Shown here: positions 1 through 8,417 of the stretch, piece after piece | How positions within the stretch are numbered: the stretch's first letter is position 1 | Layout: each line of letters opens with the position of its first letter | DNA from: Labilibaculum manganireducens | GTDB taxonomy: Bacteria; Bacteroidota; Bacteroidia; Bacteroidales; Marinifilaceae | DNA: 64,000 nucleotides | Direction of reading: 5' to 3' | NCBI RefSeq assembly: GCF_002843385.1 | Contig: NZ_MVDE01000001.1 | Span: 1 to 64,000, forward strand | Made by a program: the position numbers and the translations under genes | The notes under the pieces: generated by a model | Seen by the model: only the letters and a program-made list of their open reading frames with translations | Told to the model about the DNA's origin: nothing | The model's database searches: none

Positions 1-101
1 AATCTGCATCTCCGCAATCATCCGTTCTCTAAGACTTTTTTTTCATGACTAAATTTTTAATGAATAAATATTCAATCAAGTTACGAGCTTATTTCTTAAC
101 T

Positions 102-120
102 ACCGCCATAGGCGGTTTTT
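102..120 (+). terminator. Rho-independent terminator
   Basis: ACCGCC (102-107) and GGCGGT (111-116) form a 6-bp GC-rich stem with a 3-nt loop, followed by a run of T. It probably ends a gene lying left of the window. Confidence 0.6.
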
Positions 121-131
121 GTTCAACTCCT

Positions 132-154
132 AAATAAAGCAATGGGCTTTATTT
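132..154. repeat. Short inverted repeat
   Basis: AAATAAAGC (132-140) pairs with GCTTTATTT (146-154) around a 5-nt loop. It lies just after the terminator at 102-120 and may be a second terminator. Confidence 0.4.
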
Positions 155-600
155 CGTTTATATTTTAAAAAAAAGTGTATTTACCGACCCATATTGGGCA
201 GTAATGTACACATATTATGTTTTTAATCTTAATTTGCCGGTTTTATTCATCTTATCCATCTTTCCGAAAACACAGGCAGTAAGGCCTATTTTAATTGAAC
301 TCATTTTTCAATAGTTTGAATAGATGTTTAGGCCTAAGATACATCCTAAATTAGTTTCCAGTAAGAATATGGTTCTTACACCTCCAAACAGCAACACAAG
401 TTTGTAATTATTTATAATTACTAGAAACCGAATGTAGCCATCTTTTTTTAATTGTAACAGACAATCATAAAAAAAAGGTTTACACTATTTTGTATTTTGA
501 TGTTTCAGGGAAAAAAATAGTCCATCAGAACCTTCGCAGAAGAGATTCGTTTTGCCGATCAGAAACGATCCATTGCATTTTAATCTGGCTCTCAGGAAAC

Positions 601-822
601 TTTCAAATGACATGTTGGGAGTTTCAAATGACATGTTGGGAGTTTCAAAATGCATGTTGGGATTTTTCTGAGACGAAAACGGGCACAATTTGGCTCATTT
701 GAAACACCAAAAATGCCAAAATTAACTTCTAAAACGTCTTTTGCAAATTGCAACGGGTCATTTGAAACTCCCAACGGGTCATTTGCAAATTGCTGCATGA
801 TACAATTTGTTCGGAAAATCAC
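601..822. repeat. Array of degenerate 21-bp repeats in both orientations
   Basis: Three direct 21-bp units start at 601, 622 and 643, with the core TTTCAAATGACATGTTGGG; the first two are identical. From about 695 to 800 related units appear on the opposite strand, with the core TTTCAAATGACCCGTTGGG, so the two halves form a long imperfect inverted repeat. The unit length of 7 codons keeps frames open on both strands. On the minus strand this gives heptads of the form FANDPLG/VSNDPLQ. No start signal or homology I recognise makes it a clear gene. It may be a decayed heptad-repeat gene, a dispersed repeat, or a structured RNA. Confidence 0.6.
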
Positions 823-1744
823 TTACACACCATAATTTTCACAAAAACAAAATTTACAGCAAACAGGCAATAAACACAGGCATTTCAAATCAAACACTAC
901 ACGCATAATAACTAACAAAACAAATTAAATACAGCAAAACGTCATTTTTTTAGTCTTTTGCTGAAAGCACAGATAACAACCTGTTTATTAAATGGTAACA
1001 ATTCAAAATAAAAGCGGTTATTTTTGCACTTCGCCCTGTTTAGGCTTTTTTAAAACTTAACCATATATTATTTTGCTTTTTGATTTATAAAAAAACATTC
1101 AAAATTCAGTAGCAAACACTCTGTCAATACAATAAATTTTCATCCTGCAAGTCCAGTATTTTGGGGATGTTAAGTAGTCTGCACAAAAAAAATCATAAAA
1201 AATATATTTATACAAAAAAATCTTTCCTAGCTTTAGTTCAGGATCCTGAAGAATATGTTTAATCATAAAAAATTAGCAGCATGATACAGATAATCATTTA
1301 AAAAAATATAGAATACAATGAGACTGGTTTTGCCAGAAAAAAGAGACAATTTTTTGGCCAAAGTGCCTCAGTTGAGATGAAAAAAACTGTGTTTTAGCAA
1401 TAAAAACGGGCTTTGCAATTTCAATTCACCTTAAGCCTCTCGCAGCAAGCATTTCACCATTTTTCGCCTCCTCATTTGTTTTTTGTTTCGCGTTCGAATC
1501 TTATTTAACTTTAGTTGATCATATTATCAATCAAAAGCAACAGAACCCACACCGAAAGATTTACGGGAGCAATTGGCTTCGCTTTATCCTTAATATGGGA
1601 ACAGATTGCCGAAAGTGTTTGGGGAGCCGTTAGGCAGATAGGTGCTCTTTTTTAAGCTTACTATTCTAAAAGTTAAAAAACTCAACAATCAAAAAAATAA
1701 AATTCGTAATAAATTCAATTTCGATTTGGAATAGCTTATTGAAC

Positions 1745-2299
1745 TTAGGATAATAAAAGCAATAAAAGCCAATGAATACCCTTTAACCGGCCTCGTAAGA
1801 ATTTATAGCCTCTTTGCTTCAGGGTTTTTACTGTATTCACAGAAACACCTAAATCTGCAGCAATTTCTGGATTGGTCAAGCCATTCATGGTCATAACAAT
1901 CACTTTTCTTGATTGTGGTGATAAATCTTTAATGGCCTCGTAAATTTGAGAATGAACTTCCTCCTCAATAATAGAATCTTCCAAATACCATTGGGAAGAT
2001 AAAGCAATAATATCTGCTTCACTTTTATCTTTTACAGATTGGTGGCGCAAATAATTTAAACAAGCATTTCGAACAGAAGAATACAAATAACTTTTTATCG
2101 CATTAATGTTGGAAATTTCAGCTCTTTTTTTCCATAGGCAAAAAAAAGATTCCTGCACAATATCATCACAAACATCACTGTCTGTAATAAATTTTCCGGC
2201 AAATCCACACAATGGATGATAGTGATTCTCGAATATGCTCTTGAATACCGATCGATTTCCTTCCGCAAATTGCTTTATCAACAGACTGTTATTTCCCAT
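1745..2299 (-). CDS. ECF-family RNA polymerase sigma factor (FecI-like), orphan
   Basis: This is a 184-residue sigma-70 family ECF factor that would direct RNA polymerase to a small set of promoters. Region 2 is visible at about residues 25-90, including DDIVQESFFCLWKKR and the IKSYLYSSVRNACLNYLR segment typical of Bacteroidota FecI-like factors. Region 4 lies at about 120-172, with the helix-turn-helix PEIAADLGVSVNTVKT. Such factors usually sit directly upstream of a FecR anti-sigma gene and a SusC-type receptor. Here nothing recognisable follows on the downstream side, so the partner is missing or elsewhere. The C-terminus ends in a hydrophobic leucine run, which is unusual. Family assignment is secure; target genes are unknown. 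Confidence 0.85.
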   Translation of the reverse strand: MGNNSLLIKQFAEGNRSVFKSIFENHYHPLCGFAGKFITDSDVCDDIVQESFFCLWKKRAEISNINAIKSYLYSSVRNACLNYLRHQSVKDKSEADIIALSSQWYLEDSIIEEEVHSQIYEAIKDLSPQSRKVIVMTMNGLTNPEIAADLGVSVNTVKTLKQRGYKFLRGRLKGIHWLLLLLLS

Positions 2300-2517
2300 T
2301 GAGAATCAAAATTAGAAATAGAAATGGGATTTCCAAAAAAGAAAGAGGATTCACAAAAAACAAGTCTGCCCTTTTCTATTGCGCAGCAAGAATCATAAAA
2401 ACATAAAAAACAACACCCTTGTTTATTACCTGATATTGTTTCAATAAATACCTATACTAAATATTGGCCATTACACTTTTCTTCATCTCTCATGCTTTTT
2501 TACTTGGATTGCTTATA

Positions 2518-2610
2518 TGGGGCTTAAAACGAATTGTGCATAAAGGTTTTTGAATTTTATTTGATTTTCAGAGAGTTACGTGTTTGTGATTTAAAACGAA
2601 TTGTACGGAT
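2518..2610. other. Left prophage end with two transposase-binding sites
   Basis: AAAACGAATTGTGCATAAA (2526-2544) and AAAACGAATTGTACGGAT (2593-2610) share the 12-base core AAAACGAATTGT. The same motif appears inverted at the right end. A weaker third match may lie near 2643-2658. By analogy with Mu these are L1 and L2. The left terminus is placed at TG, 2518-2519. Confidence 0.6.
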
Positions 2611-2836
2611 TTCTTTAATTGCATTGAATTGAGCTTTAATTATTAAACGACATTTAAGTGAGGTTTAAAGGGCATTACAAGTGCCGTGAACAAATATACT
2701 AAGATTTGATTAAACCCCTGTAATATTAGGGTGTTAGAGTGAAAGCAAATACATGATATCACTATGCGACAGCCTTGAATTTGGTTGCCGCATTTTTTGT
2801 GCTCTAAAATTGAGACAATTCGATTAAAAAATGATT

Positions 2837-2868
2837 GGGCATACTAATGGGCATACAAATGGGCATAC
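2837..2868. repeat. Triple GGGCATAC direct repeat (iteron-like)
   Basis: GGGCATAC occurs at 2837-2844, 2849-2856 and 2861-2868 with an exact 12-bp period, in the non-coding left end between the transposase sites and the repressor gene. A 12-bp period is not a full helical turn, so successive sites would rotate around the DNA. It could bind a phage regulator or form part of a transposition enhancer. No copy was noticed at the right end. Confidence 0.6.
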
Positions 2869-2991
2869 AAAACACAGTGAAAAACAGACGTTGAAAGCAG
2901 TGTAACTTACCGTTTAAACATGTTGAATGCGCTAAATTGACATTTAAAGCCATAGTTAAAACCACAATAATCGACAATTAAAAACATGCAA

Positions 2992-3033
2992 AAATACCCA
3001 CACATACCGAAAACAAAAGGGTGTGTGGTATTT
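2992..3033 (-). terminator. Terminator downstream of the repressor gene
   Basis: Read on the minus strand, an arm at 3033-3019 (AAATACCACACACCC) pairs with the complement of 3008-2992, with one bulge, and is followed by TTTTTG. It lies about 30 bp past the repressor stop codon. The segment TGTGTGGTATTTA at 3022-3034 is repeated identically at 37141-37153 near the right end, so it may also have a role at the ends. Confidence 0.5.
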
Positions 3034-3062
3034 ACATCTACAACCACATGTGAGCGTGTGTG

Positions 3063-3866
3063 TTATTTGTCTTTTTTGAATTGATTTGTGATATCGTCGA
3101 GGCGATCTTCGAGGCGTTGGAGTCTGGAATAATATTGATCGTGAATGTTTGGCATTTTTGCAGAAAAGTACCATTCGGCATGCCAGATGGTATTCACTTC
3201 CTCTACTTGTAAATTAAAGTTTGGGTAAGTTGATTTGTCGGGATTATCCGACATTAATGTGATGAAACCACGCTTAATGCGGTTTTTTACCCGCTTTAAA
3301 TATGCTTTGCCCTCCTTATCGGAAACTACATAAATGTGTTCATCCCGCATGTGCTCCCACTCGTCGGGTTCCAATAATCGAATTACAATAAAACCACTAT
3401 CCTGCAATGTTGGTGACATGGAATCACCTTTTACGCGGACGCAAATATGATGCCCGTGAGTGAGCATTTGATCGGGCAACTGGATTGTATCCTCAGTAGT
3501 AATGTAGTCGCTGTTGTTGAAACCGTTGTTTCCGGCAGTTACATTGATATCTGTAATTGGAACCAGCTTGCCACTCACACCGTGATATGATTCTTCGGGT
3601 TCGTTAACTGCCGGTGTTAACGAGTTGTTTTGATACTCTTTTCGGAGTTGAGACCCCTTGCCTGTTAGTAACCAATCCAAATTTAAATTATTGCATTTTG
3701 CAAATATTAATTTGTAGTTAATTGTATCTCTTGATATCCATGATGACACTGTGCTCTGAGCCACGCCCAGAAAGGAAGACAGCTGTAAGTCAGTATCTAA
3801 AGAGTAGGCTGATTTGATACGATCAAGAATTGACGGTATCGCAATTTGTAATTTTTCTCCTTGCAT
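3063..3866 (-). CDS. Phage repressor, CI/LexA-like with S24 peptidase domain
   Basis: This 267-residue protein should keep the prophage silent by binding operators between itself and the early operon, and should be inactivated by self-cleavage. The N-terminus (about residues 8-70) is a CI-type helix-turn-helix, including LSSFLGVAQSTVSSWISR and the DWLLTGKG ending typical of phage CI repressors. A linker leads to an S24 domain with GDSMSP, whose Ser149 should be the nucleophile, and Lys191 in AYLKRV as the partner base. The gene is divergent from the early operon, as in Mu and lambda-like phages. The combination of HTH and S24 fits a LexA-style DNA-damage-inducible repressor rather than the Mu c protein. 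The last 25 residues look like a short coiled coil. Confidence 0.9.
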   Translation of the reverse strand: MQGEKLQIAIPSILDRIKSAYSLDTDLQLSSFLGVAQSTVSSWISRDTINYKLIFAKCNNLNLDWLLTGKGSQLRKEYQNNSLTPAVNEPEESYHGVSGKLVPITDINVTAGNNGFNNSDYITTEDTIQLPDQMLTHGHHICVRVKGDSMSPTLQDSGFIVIRLLEPDEWEHMRDEHIYVVSDKEGKAYLKRVKNRIKRGFITLMSDNPDKSTYPNFNLQVEEVNTIWHAEWYFSAKMPNIHDQYYSRLQRLEDRLDDITNQFKKDK

Positions 3867-3909
3867 TATTGCAAAATGTAATATATATTTGTCTAAGTGT
3901 TAGGACAAA
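3861..3909 (+). promoter_or_regulatory. Early promoter and overlapping operator
   Basis: TTG at 3861-3863 and TATATTTG at 3884-3891 match the Bacteroidota -33 and -7 (TAnnTTTG) elements with 20 bp between them, directed at the early operon. An inverted repeat TTTGTC (3888-3893) / GACAAA (3904-3909) overlaps the -7 element, and a third half-site GACAAA follows at 3914-3919. This is where the divergent repressor would be expected to bind. Confidence 0.55.
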
Positions 3910-3924
3910 AATACGACAAAAAAG

Positions 3925-4137
3925 ATGAACAAAACAGAAATATTATCAAAAAAACGCTACGGGGATGTTGCAATAGTTGCAACAAAACTTGGTGTTAGTG
4001 TCGGAAACGCACACAAGATATTGTCAAGAACAAACGCAAAAAAACATGACGAGGCAATGGGGTTACTCGTTAGGATTATCGCAAGTCGCGAAGAAATAAT
4101 AAATGAGACTTCTGAAGTTTCAGAAATAGAAAAGTAA
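3925..4137 (+). CDS. Small HTH regulator in the Ner position
   Basis: This 70-residue protein is the first gene of the early operon. Residues 12-34 (YGDVAIVATKLGVSVGNAHKILSR) form a plausible helix-turn-helix. Position and size match Mu Ner, a small protein that turns down early and repressor transcription, but the sequence is not close enough to Ner to name it. It starts 16 bp after the operator-like repeat and is followed within about 20 bp by the transposase gene. Confidence 0.6.
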   Translation: MNKTEILSKKRYGDVAIVATKLGVSVGNAHKILSRTNAKKHDEAMGLLVRIIASREEIINETSEVSEIEK

Positions 4138-4157
4138 CAATTCAACAATCACAACTC

Positions 4158-6176
4158 TTGGAATATTACAATAACATATTGTGTGTAGAAGGTGGATGGC
4201 TTTATGGCGCTGGCGATGTTATGTCGAAATATAGCTATGATGCAAACATCAGAAGAGGCTGGATAAAGGTTGAGCGACGTGCCTGTAAGGGCACTCCGGC
4301 GCTTATTGCCTACGACAGTATTCCTGAGCGGTTTAAGAAAGTGATTGTTGACAAGTTTGGCGATCCTCACAAAACAACGAAACACAATCAGTTTAAAAGT
4401 TATATAGTTCCTGATGCGGAGGCTTTGGAATTTTACAGCGCTTACCGCCTGCCTGACGGCAGAGCCTTACCGGAAAAAGCAATACAGGAGTATTGCACCA
4501 ATGCAAGTTTTTTGAACGCTCTTTTAAAGGTTGAGAGCAATAAAGGTTCCCAGCGCAGAGCACTGGGTGGAAGTGCGAGAGGTATTTGGGAAAAACTGGC
4601 GAGCGTGGTTGATCGCCTTAAGGACGAATACCCTCACACACTTCCTGCTAACAGCCGCCGACTAAAGGACAGATTGAAAGCTTACAAAAAAGACGGTTAC
4701 ATGTCGCTGGTGCATAAGAACTACTGCAACGATAACAGCCGTAAGGTTTCTGCAGATTTGGAACATCTTATATTATCTCTTTACACCTTACCTAACAAAC
4801 CGTTTTCGAGCAGTGTTCACGATATGTATCTGCAATTTTTAGGCGGTGCCATTGATGTAGCCGATAGTGTTACAGGTGAGTTGTTTGACCGCGAGGCATT
4901 TATTGACAAGAACGGAATGCCGATTTTGGTTTCTGACTCTACGATTTGGAATTATATCAACAATCCGAAAAACAGAGCGATTGTTGACAACGTAAGAAAT
5001 GACGGTCATTACTACAATGATATGCACCGACCACACCACCACCGACATGCTCCGGCTTATTCGTTGAGTAAAATATCGATGGATGACAGGGATCTGCCTC
5101 GCAAAATGAAAGATGGTAATCGCGCGAAAGCCTACTATGCTTACGATGTTGCAAGCGGTTGTGTTATTGGTGCTAGCTACAGCCGACTGAAAGATAAATC
5201 ACTGTTTATTGACTGCATACGCGACATGTTCCGAAATATCTACAACTGGGGTTACGGCATGCCAATGGAGGTTGAGGTTGAGCACCATTTGGTGAACAAT
5301 TATAAAGATGATTTGATGAAAGCAGGTACCATTTTCCCATTTGTGCGCTGGTGTAACCCCGGCAACTCGCAAGAGAAAAGGGCAGAGCACTTTAACCGTG
5401 CCAAAAAGTACGGTTACGAAAAGAAATATCAAGATGGTATTGGACGCTTTTACTCGAAACTGGAAGCCAACCGGCCCAAACAGGAAAAGATATTTGATGA
5501 GCACAATGACAACTATAAGGAAAAGACCTTCACGTTTGATGAGTTGGTTGCTGACGACCTTTTTATTATTGAAAAATTTAACAACAGATTGCACCCCAAG
5601 CAAAAATTATACAAGGGGTTGACCCGCATGGAGGTAATGCAAAGAAATCTGAACCCGAACCTAGCGAACATTGACAAGCCCGTGCTCGCAAAATGTATTG
5701 GTGAAAAGGTGAAAACCACTATTCGCAGATCGCAATATGTACGGGTTCAGTATGCCGATTACCAATTGCCATCGCCACAGGTGCTTGAGATGTTAGAGCC
5801 AAACAACTACAGTGTTGTTGCTTACTACATCCCCGAAAAGGATCAGACTATTGGTGATGTGTACTTGTACCAAGATGGTGACTTTATCGCAAAATGCGAA
5901 AAGATTGAAACCTACAACGAAGCAAAAGCCGAGCAAACTGAAAAGGATGATATCGCTTATCAGAATCAGGCCAAATATGTGGCCGAGTTTGACAAGATGA
6001 CAAAAACAGGTAAGAAAAAGCTTTCAAAAATACATGTGATTGATAATGCAGAGCGCTTTGAAAGTGTAAAGGCTGAAATGGTGAAGATACCCACACTACC
6101 TAATAATAAGGAAGATTTTGAGGAATGTTTTGACGAGGATTTCTATTCGTCGGGCAACGCAATTAATGACTTATAA
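4158..6176 (+). CDS. Mu-type transposase (MuA-like)
   Basis: This 672-residue protein should bind the element ends and carry out strand transfer during integration and replicative transposition. The N-terminus (about 14-75) looks like the Mu-type winged-helix DNA-binding domain. The catalytic core begins at AYYAYDVASG, with Asp330 in the expected first acidic position, and includes the CNPGNSQEKRAEHFNRAKKYG block, where Glu406 or Glu410 would be the last acidic residue. No clear second Asp is seen; the best candidate is Glu375 in EVEHHL. The C-terminal 150 residues are acidic and should contact the MuB-like protein. Length is close to the 663 residues of MuA. The MuB-like gene follows 17 bp later. 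Confidence 0.9.
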   Translation: MEYYNNILCVEGGWLYGAGDVMSKYSYDANIRRGWIKVERRACKGTPALIAYDSIPERFKKVIVDKFGDPHKTTKHNQFKSYIVPDAEALEFYSAYRLPDGRALPEKAIQEYCTNASFLNALLKVESNKGSQRRALGGSARGIWEKLASVVDRLKDEYPHTLPANSRRLKDRLKAYKKDGYMSLVHKNYCNDNSRKVSADLEHLILSLYTLPNKPFSSSVHDMYLQFLGGAIDVADSVTGELFDREAFIDKNGMPILVSDSTIWNYINNPKNRAIVDNVRNDGHYYNDMHRPHHHRHAPAYSLSKISMDDRDLPRKMKDGNRAKAYYAYDVASGCVIGASYSRLKDKSLFIDCIRDMFRNIYNWGYGMPMEVEVEHHLVNNYKDDLMKAGTIFPFVRWCNPGNSQEKRAEHFNRAKKYGYEKKYQDGIGRFYSKLEANRPKQEKIFDEHNDNYKEKTFTFDELVADDLFIIEKFNNRLHPKQKLYKGLTRMEVMQRNLNPNLANIDKPVLAKCIGEKVKTTIRRSQYVRVQYADYQLPSPQVLEMLEPNNYSVVAYYIPEKDQTIGDVYLYQDGDFIAKCEKIETYNEAKAEQTEKDDIAYQNQAKYVAEFDKMTKTGKKKLSKIHVIDNAERFESVKAEMVKIPTLPNNKEDFEECFDEDFYSSGNAINDL

Positions 6177-6193
6177 ACCAATACCCATATATA

Positions 6194-7096
6194 ATGATTA
6201 CAAAAGAAGTTAAAAACAGAATTGTAGAGGCCATGAATGCCTCCCGAAAGAATTACTCATCGAATGCGAGGTTTGCTACTGCAATTGGCATAAATGCCGC
6301 ACAGTTGAGTCGTGTACTTAACGGTGATTTGGAAAATGTGGTGGCCGACAACAAATGGATTTCAATTGCCAGGCGATTGGATGTTCATATTGGCAACGCA
6401 ACTGAAATGGTAACCGCCAACACACCCGTTTTCAAGTACATTAACGCACAGTTGGCAACCTGTCAGCAGTTTTCACTTAGTGGTATGCTTTGCGATGATG
6501 CTGACATAGGCAAAACCTATGCCGCCAAGCATTTTGTTAAGACTGCTAAAAATGCGGTTTATGTAGATTGCAGTCAGGTGAAAACCAAACAAAAGCTGGT
6601 TCGCTTTATTGCTAAGGAACTTGGATTGAACGGTGCCGGAAGGTATCAGGACATATACGAAGATGTTGCTTACTACCTGCGATCTATTTCTTACCCGATC
6701 ATCATATTGGACGAGGCAGGTGATTTGGATTACGGCGCTTGGTTGGAGCTGAAGGCCCTTTGGAATGCTACCGAACGCGCCTGCGCCTGGTACATGATGG
6801 GAGCCGACGGCCTTAAGGATAAGATTGAGCGAAACATGGGGCGCAAAAAGGTGGGTTATGTTGAGATTTTTAGCCGTTACGGTGGCAAGTACGAAAAGGA
6901 CGGCAGGATTAAGCTGCAAAAGGTGACTCCTGAAGGTGGAGAGGAAAAGAAAGCCTTTACCCGTCAACAAGTTGCTCTTATTGCAAAAGTGAACGGTATT
7001 AGTGATGTTCAGAAACTATACGCCCAAACGGGTGGCTCTCTTCGAAGAATTTATACAGAAATTCAGAAACGTAAAGCACAGGAGGCAACATCATGA
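6194..7096 (+). CDS. Transposition target-capture ATPase (MuB-like)
   Basis: This 300-residue AAA+ ATPase should bind target DNA and activate the transposase, as MuB does. Residues 1-60 resemble an N-terminal helix-turn-helix (AIGINAAQLSRVLNG). A Walker A-like segment DDADIGKT has Lys107, but an aspartate replaces the first glycine of the usual GxxxxGK. Walker B is IIILDEAGD with Asp173-Glu174. The start overlaps nothing, and the stop overlaps the next gene by 4 bp, which suggests translational coupling. The adjacent transposase fixes the assignment. Confidence 0.88.
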   Translation: MITKEVKNRIVEAMNASRKNYSSNARFATAIGINAAQLSRVLNGDLENVVADNKWISIARRLDVHIGNATEMVTANTPVFKYINAQLATCQQFSLSGMLCDDADIGKTYAAKHFVKTAKNAVYVDCSQVKTKQKLVRFIAKELGLNGAGRYQDIYEDVAYYLRSISYPIIILDEAGDLDYGAWLELKALWNATERACAWYMMGADGLKDKIERNMGRKKVGYVEIFSRYGGKYEKDGRIKLQKVTPEGGEEKKAFTRQQVALIAKVNGISDVQKLYAQTGGSLRRIYTEIQKRKAQEATS

Positions 7097-7341
7097 TAAA
7101 AGTAACATTTGAAGATAAAGGACAGGATTTCCTTTGGTGGAAAATTACCGATCAGGGCGCTGTTGTTGATTGCGGCCCTTTTCAAAAAGACATTTGGTGT
7201 GGGAGTTTTGTGTATTTGGAGACTGTGCAGGTTGGGTTTTGTATCGAGTTTATTGGTAAAAATGGAAACGGCTTATTGACTTTGAATTATAAAACTGAAA
7301 AAATAGAGGAAACAACTCACCCACTTAAAGGAAACGACTAA
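7093..7341 (+). CDS. Hypothetical phage protein, 82 residues
   Basis: I do not recognise this protein. It is rich in aromatic residues, contains FLWWKITDQGAVVDCGPFQKDIWCG, and has no signal peptide or membrane segment. Its start overlaps the MuB-like stop by 4 bp and the next gene begins 4 bp after its end, so it is part of the early operon and probably acts with the replication-transposition genes. Confidence 0.65.
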   Translation: MIKVTFEDKGQDFLWWKITDQGAVVDCGPFQKDIWCGSFVYLETVQVGFCIEFIGKNGNGLLTLNYKTEKIEETTHPLKGND

Positions 7342-7344
7342 CCC

Positions 7345-7980
7345 ATGAGTACTGCCCTAAAAGAAAGAAAAAGAGCCGTTAGTGTATCGGAAATATACAC
7401 TAAGAAATTTAATGTACTGCCCTTTGATGGTGCTTGGTTGGATAGTTTTGGAAAACCTGAATTGACAGGAACGTGGTTGGTTTGGGGACCGAGTGGAAAC
7501 GGAAAAACACGATTTGTATTGCAGTTGTGTAAGTACCTGGCAACACTGGGAAGAAAAGTGGCTTACAACTCGCTTGAGGAAGGTGCCTCGCTGAGTATGC
7601 GAAACGCATTTATGGATGTAGGGATGGAGGAAGTAAAGCGAAGAATAGTACTGTTGGATGCCGAGCCGATTGATCAGCTGATTGAGCGTTTGCAAAAAAG
7701 GAAAAGCCCCGATGTGGTAGCAATAGACTCGGTGCAATATACAGGAATGAATTACAAGGACTACAAACGCCTGCGGGCAATGTTTCCCAACAAAATGTTC
7801 ATTCTTATCTCTCATGCCGACGGCAAGAACCCGGCCGGACGGGTTGCCGGATCGATAAAATACGATGCCTTTGTTAAGGTTCGGATTGAAGGTTACAAAG
7901 CCTTTCCGCTAAGTAGGTACGGCGGTGGTAAACCTTACACAATTTGGGCAGAGGGCGCAGAGGATTACTATATGGATTAA
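7345..7980 (+). CDS. RecA-type P-loop ATPase
   Basis: This 211-residue protein has a clear Walker A motif GPSGNGKT (residues 48-55) and a Walker B segment PDVVAIDSVQY at about 123-133. The arrangement is that of compact RecA/RadA/DnaB-like ATPases that act on DNA. The C-terminal third contains ISHADGKNPAGRVAGSIKYDAFVKVRIEG, like the late strands of RecA-fold proteins. It lies right after the MuB region and may help transposition, recombination or replication. The specific role cannot be read from the sequence. Confidence 0.8.
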   Translation: MSTALKERKRAVSVSEIYTKKFNVLPFDGAWLDSFGKPELTGTWLVWGPSGNGKTRFVLQLCKYLATLGRKVAYNSLEEGASLSMRNAFMDVGMEEVKRRIVLLDAEPIDQLIERLQKRKSPDVVAIDSVQYTGMNYKDYKRLRAMFPNKMFILISHADGKNPAGRVAGSIKYDAFVKVRIEGYKAFPLSRYGGGKPYTIWAEGAEDYYMD

Positions 7981-7991
7981 TAAACAAGGTT

Positions 7992-8417
7992 ATGACAGCA
8001 ATTAAAAATAAGTTACTCAGAAGTTTTCATGCAGCATGCCACAAGGCTAATATGACTGCCGACGAAAAAAGCCTATTGGTTTCCTCTTTTAATGTGACAA
8101 GCTCGGCAGACTTAAGCTCAGAGCAATTAAAATATATCCTAAGAATTTTGGAAAAAGACGCCAACCCAGAAGGAGACCAATGGCGCAAACGGGTAATTGC
8201 ATCGGTAGGTGCATGGCTTCGCAATTGCTCTATTGACCATGATATTGATACCATTAAAAGCATTGCCTGCAAGGCATCTGGTTACTCAAGGTTTAATCAG
8301 ATACCTGTATCGCGCCTGCGCTCTATTTACTACGAATTTTTAAACAAACAAAAAACGACGACCGGCGCACAAGCTGTGAAAGCAGATATTACTAAATACC
8401 TAACAACCTGCAACTGA
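7992..8417 (+). CDS. GemA-like (Mu gp16-type) early regulatory protein
   Basis: This is a 141-residue protein. The start at 7992 is preferred over an in-frame ATG at 7944 inside the previous gene because AAGG precedes it. The segment NMTADEKSLLVSSFNVTSSADLSSEQLKYILRILE resembles the first helices of the Mu gp16/GemA family, and the C-terminal KASGYSRFNQIPVSRLRSIYYEF is similar in style. GemA-type proteins of Mu-like phages affect host gene expression and DNA topology. Its stop overlaps the start of the next gene. Family assignment is moderate. Confidence 0.65.
   Translation: MTAIKNKLLRSFHAACHKANMTADEKSLLVSSFNVTSSADLSSEQLKYILRILEKDANPEGDQWRKRVIASVGAWLRNCSIDHDIDTIKSIACKASGYSRFNQIPVSRLRSIYYEFLNKQKTTTGAQAVKADITKYLTTCN

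Larger units (their letters stand above)
1..1744. other. Gene-poor AT-rich host region
   Basis: No convincing protein gene is seen in these 1.7 kb on either strand. Short open frames at 485-835 lie inside a repeat array and look non-coding. The stretch holds two hairpins near its left edge, the 21-bp repeat array at about 601-822, and otherwise AT-rich sequence with many A or T runs. A 46-codon frame (1515-1655, TTG start) ends next to a GAGC/GCTC hairpin with a T-run; it could be a small peptide or a small RNA with its terminator, but nothing decides this. Confidence 0.6.

Noticed and set aside
601-822. CRISPR array
   Set aside because: Units are 21 bp, directly joined, with no unique spacers and occur in both orientations; no cas genes are near.
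485-835. Short open frames on both strands
   Set aside because: They lie in the 21-bp repeat array, have no start signals, and are open on both strands because the repeat is a multiple of three.
1481-1500. tRNA T-arm-like GCGTTCGAATCTT
   Set aside because: No acceptor, D-arm or anticodon stem can be built around it.
1515-1655. 46-residue protein with TTG start
   Set aside because: Only a TTG start and an adjoining hairpin with T-run; cannot be told apart from a small RNA or chance.
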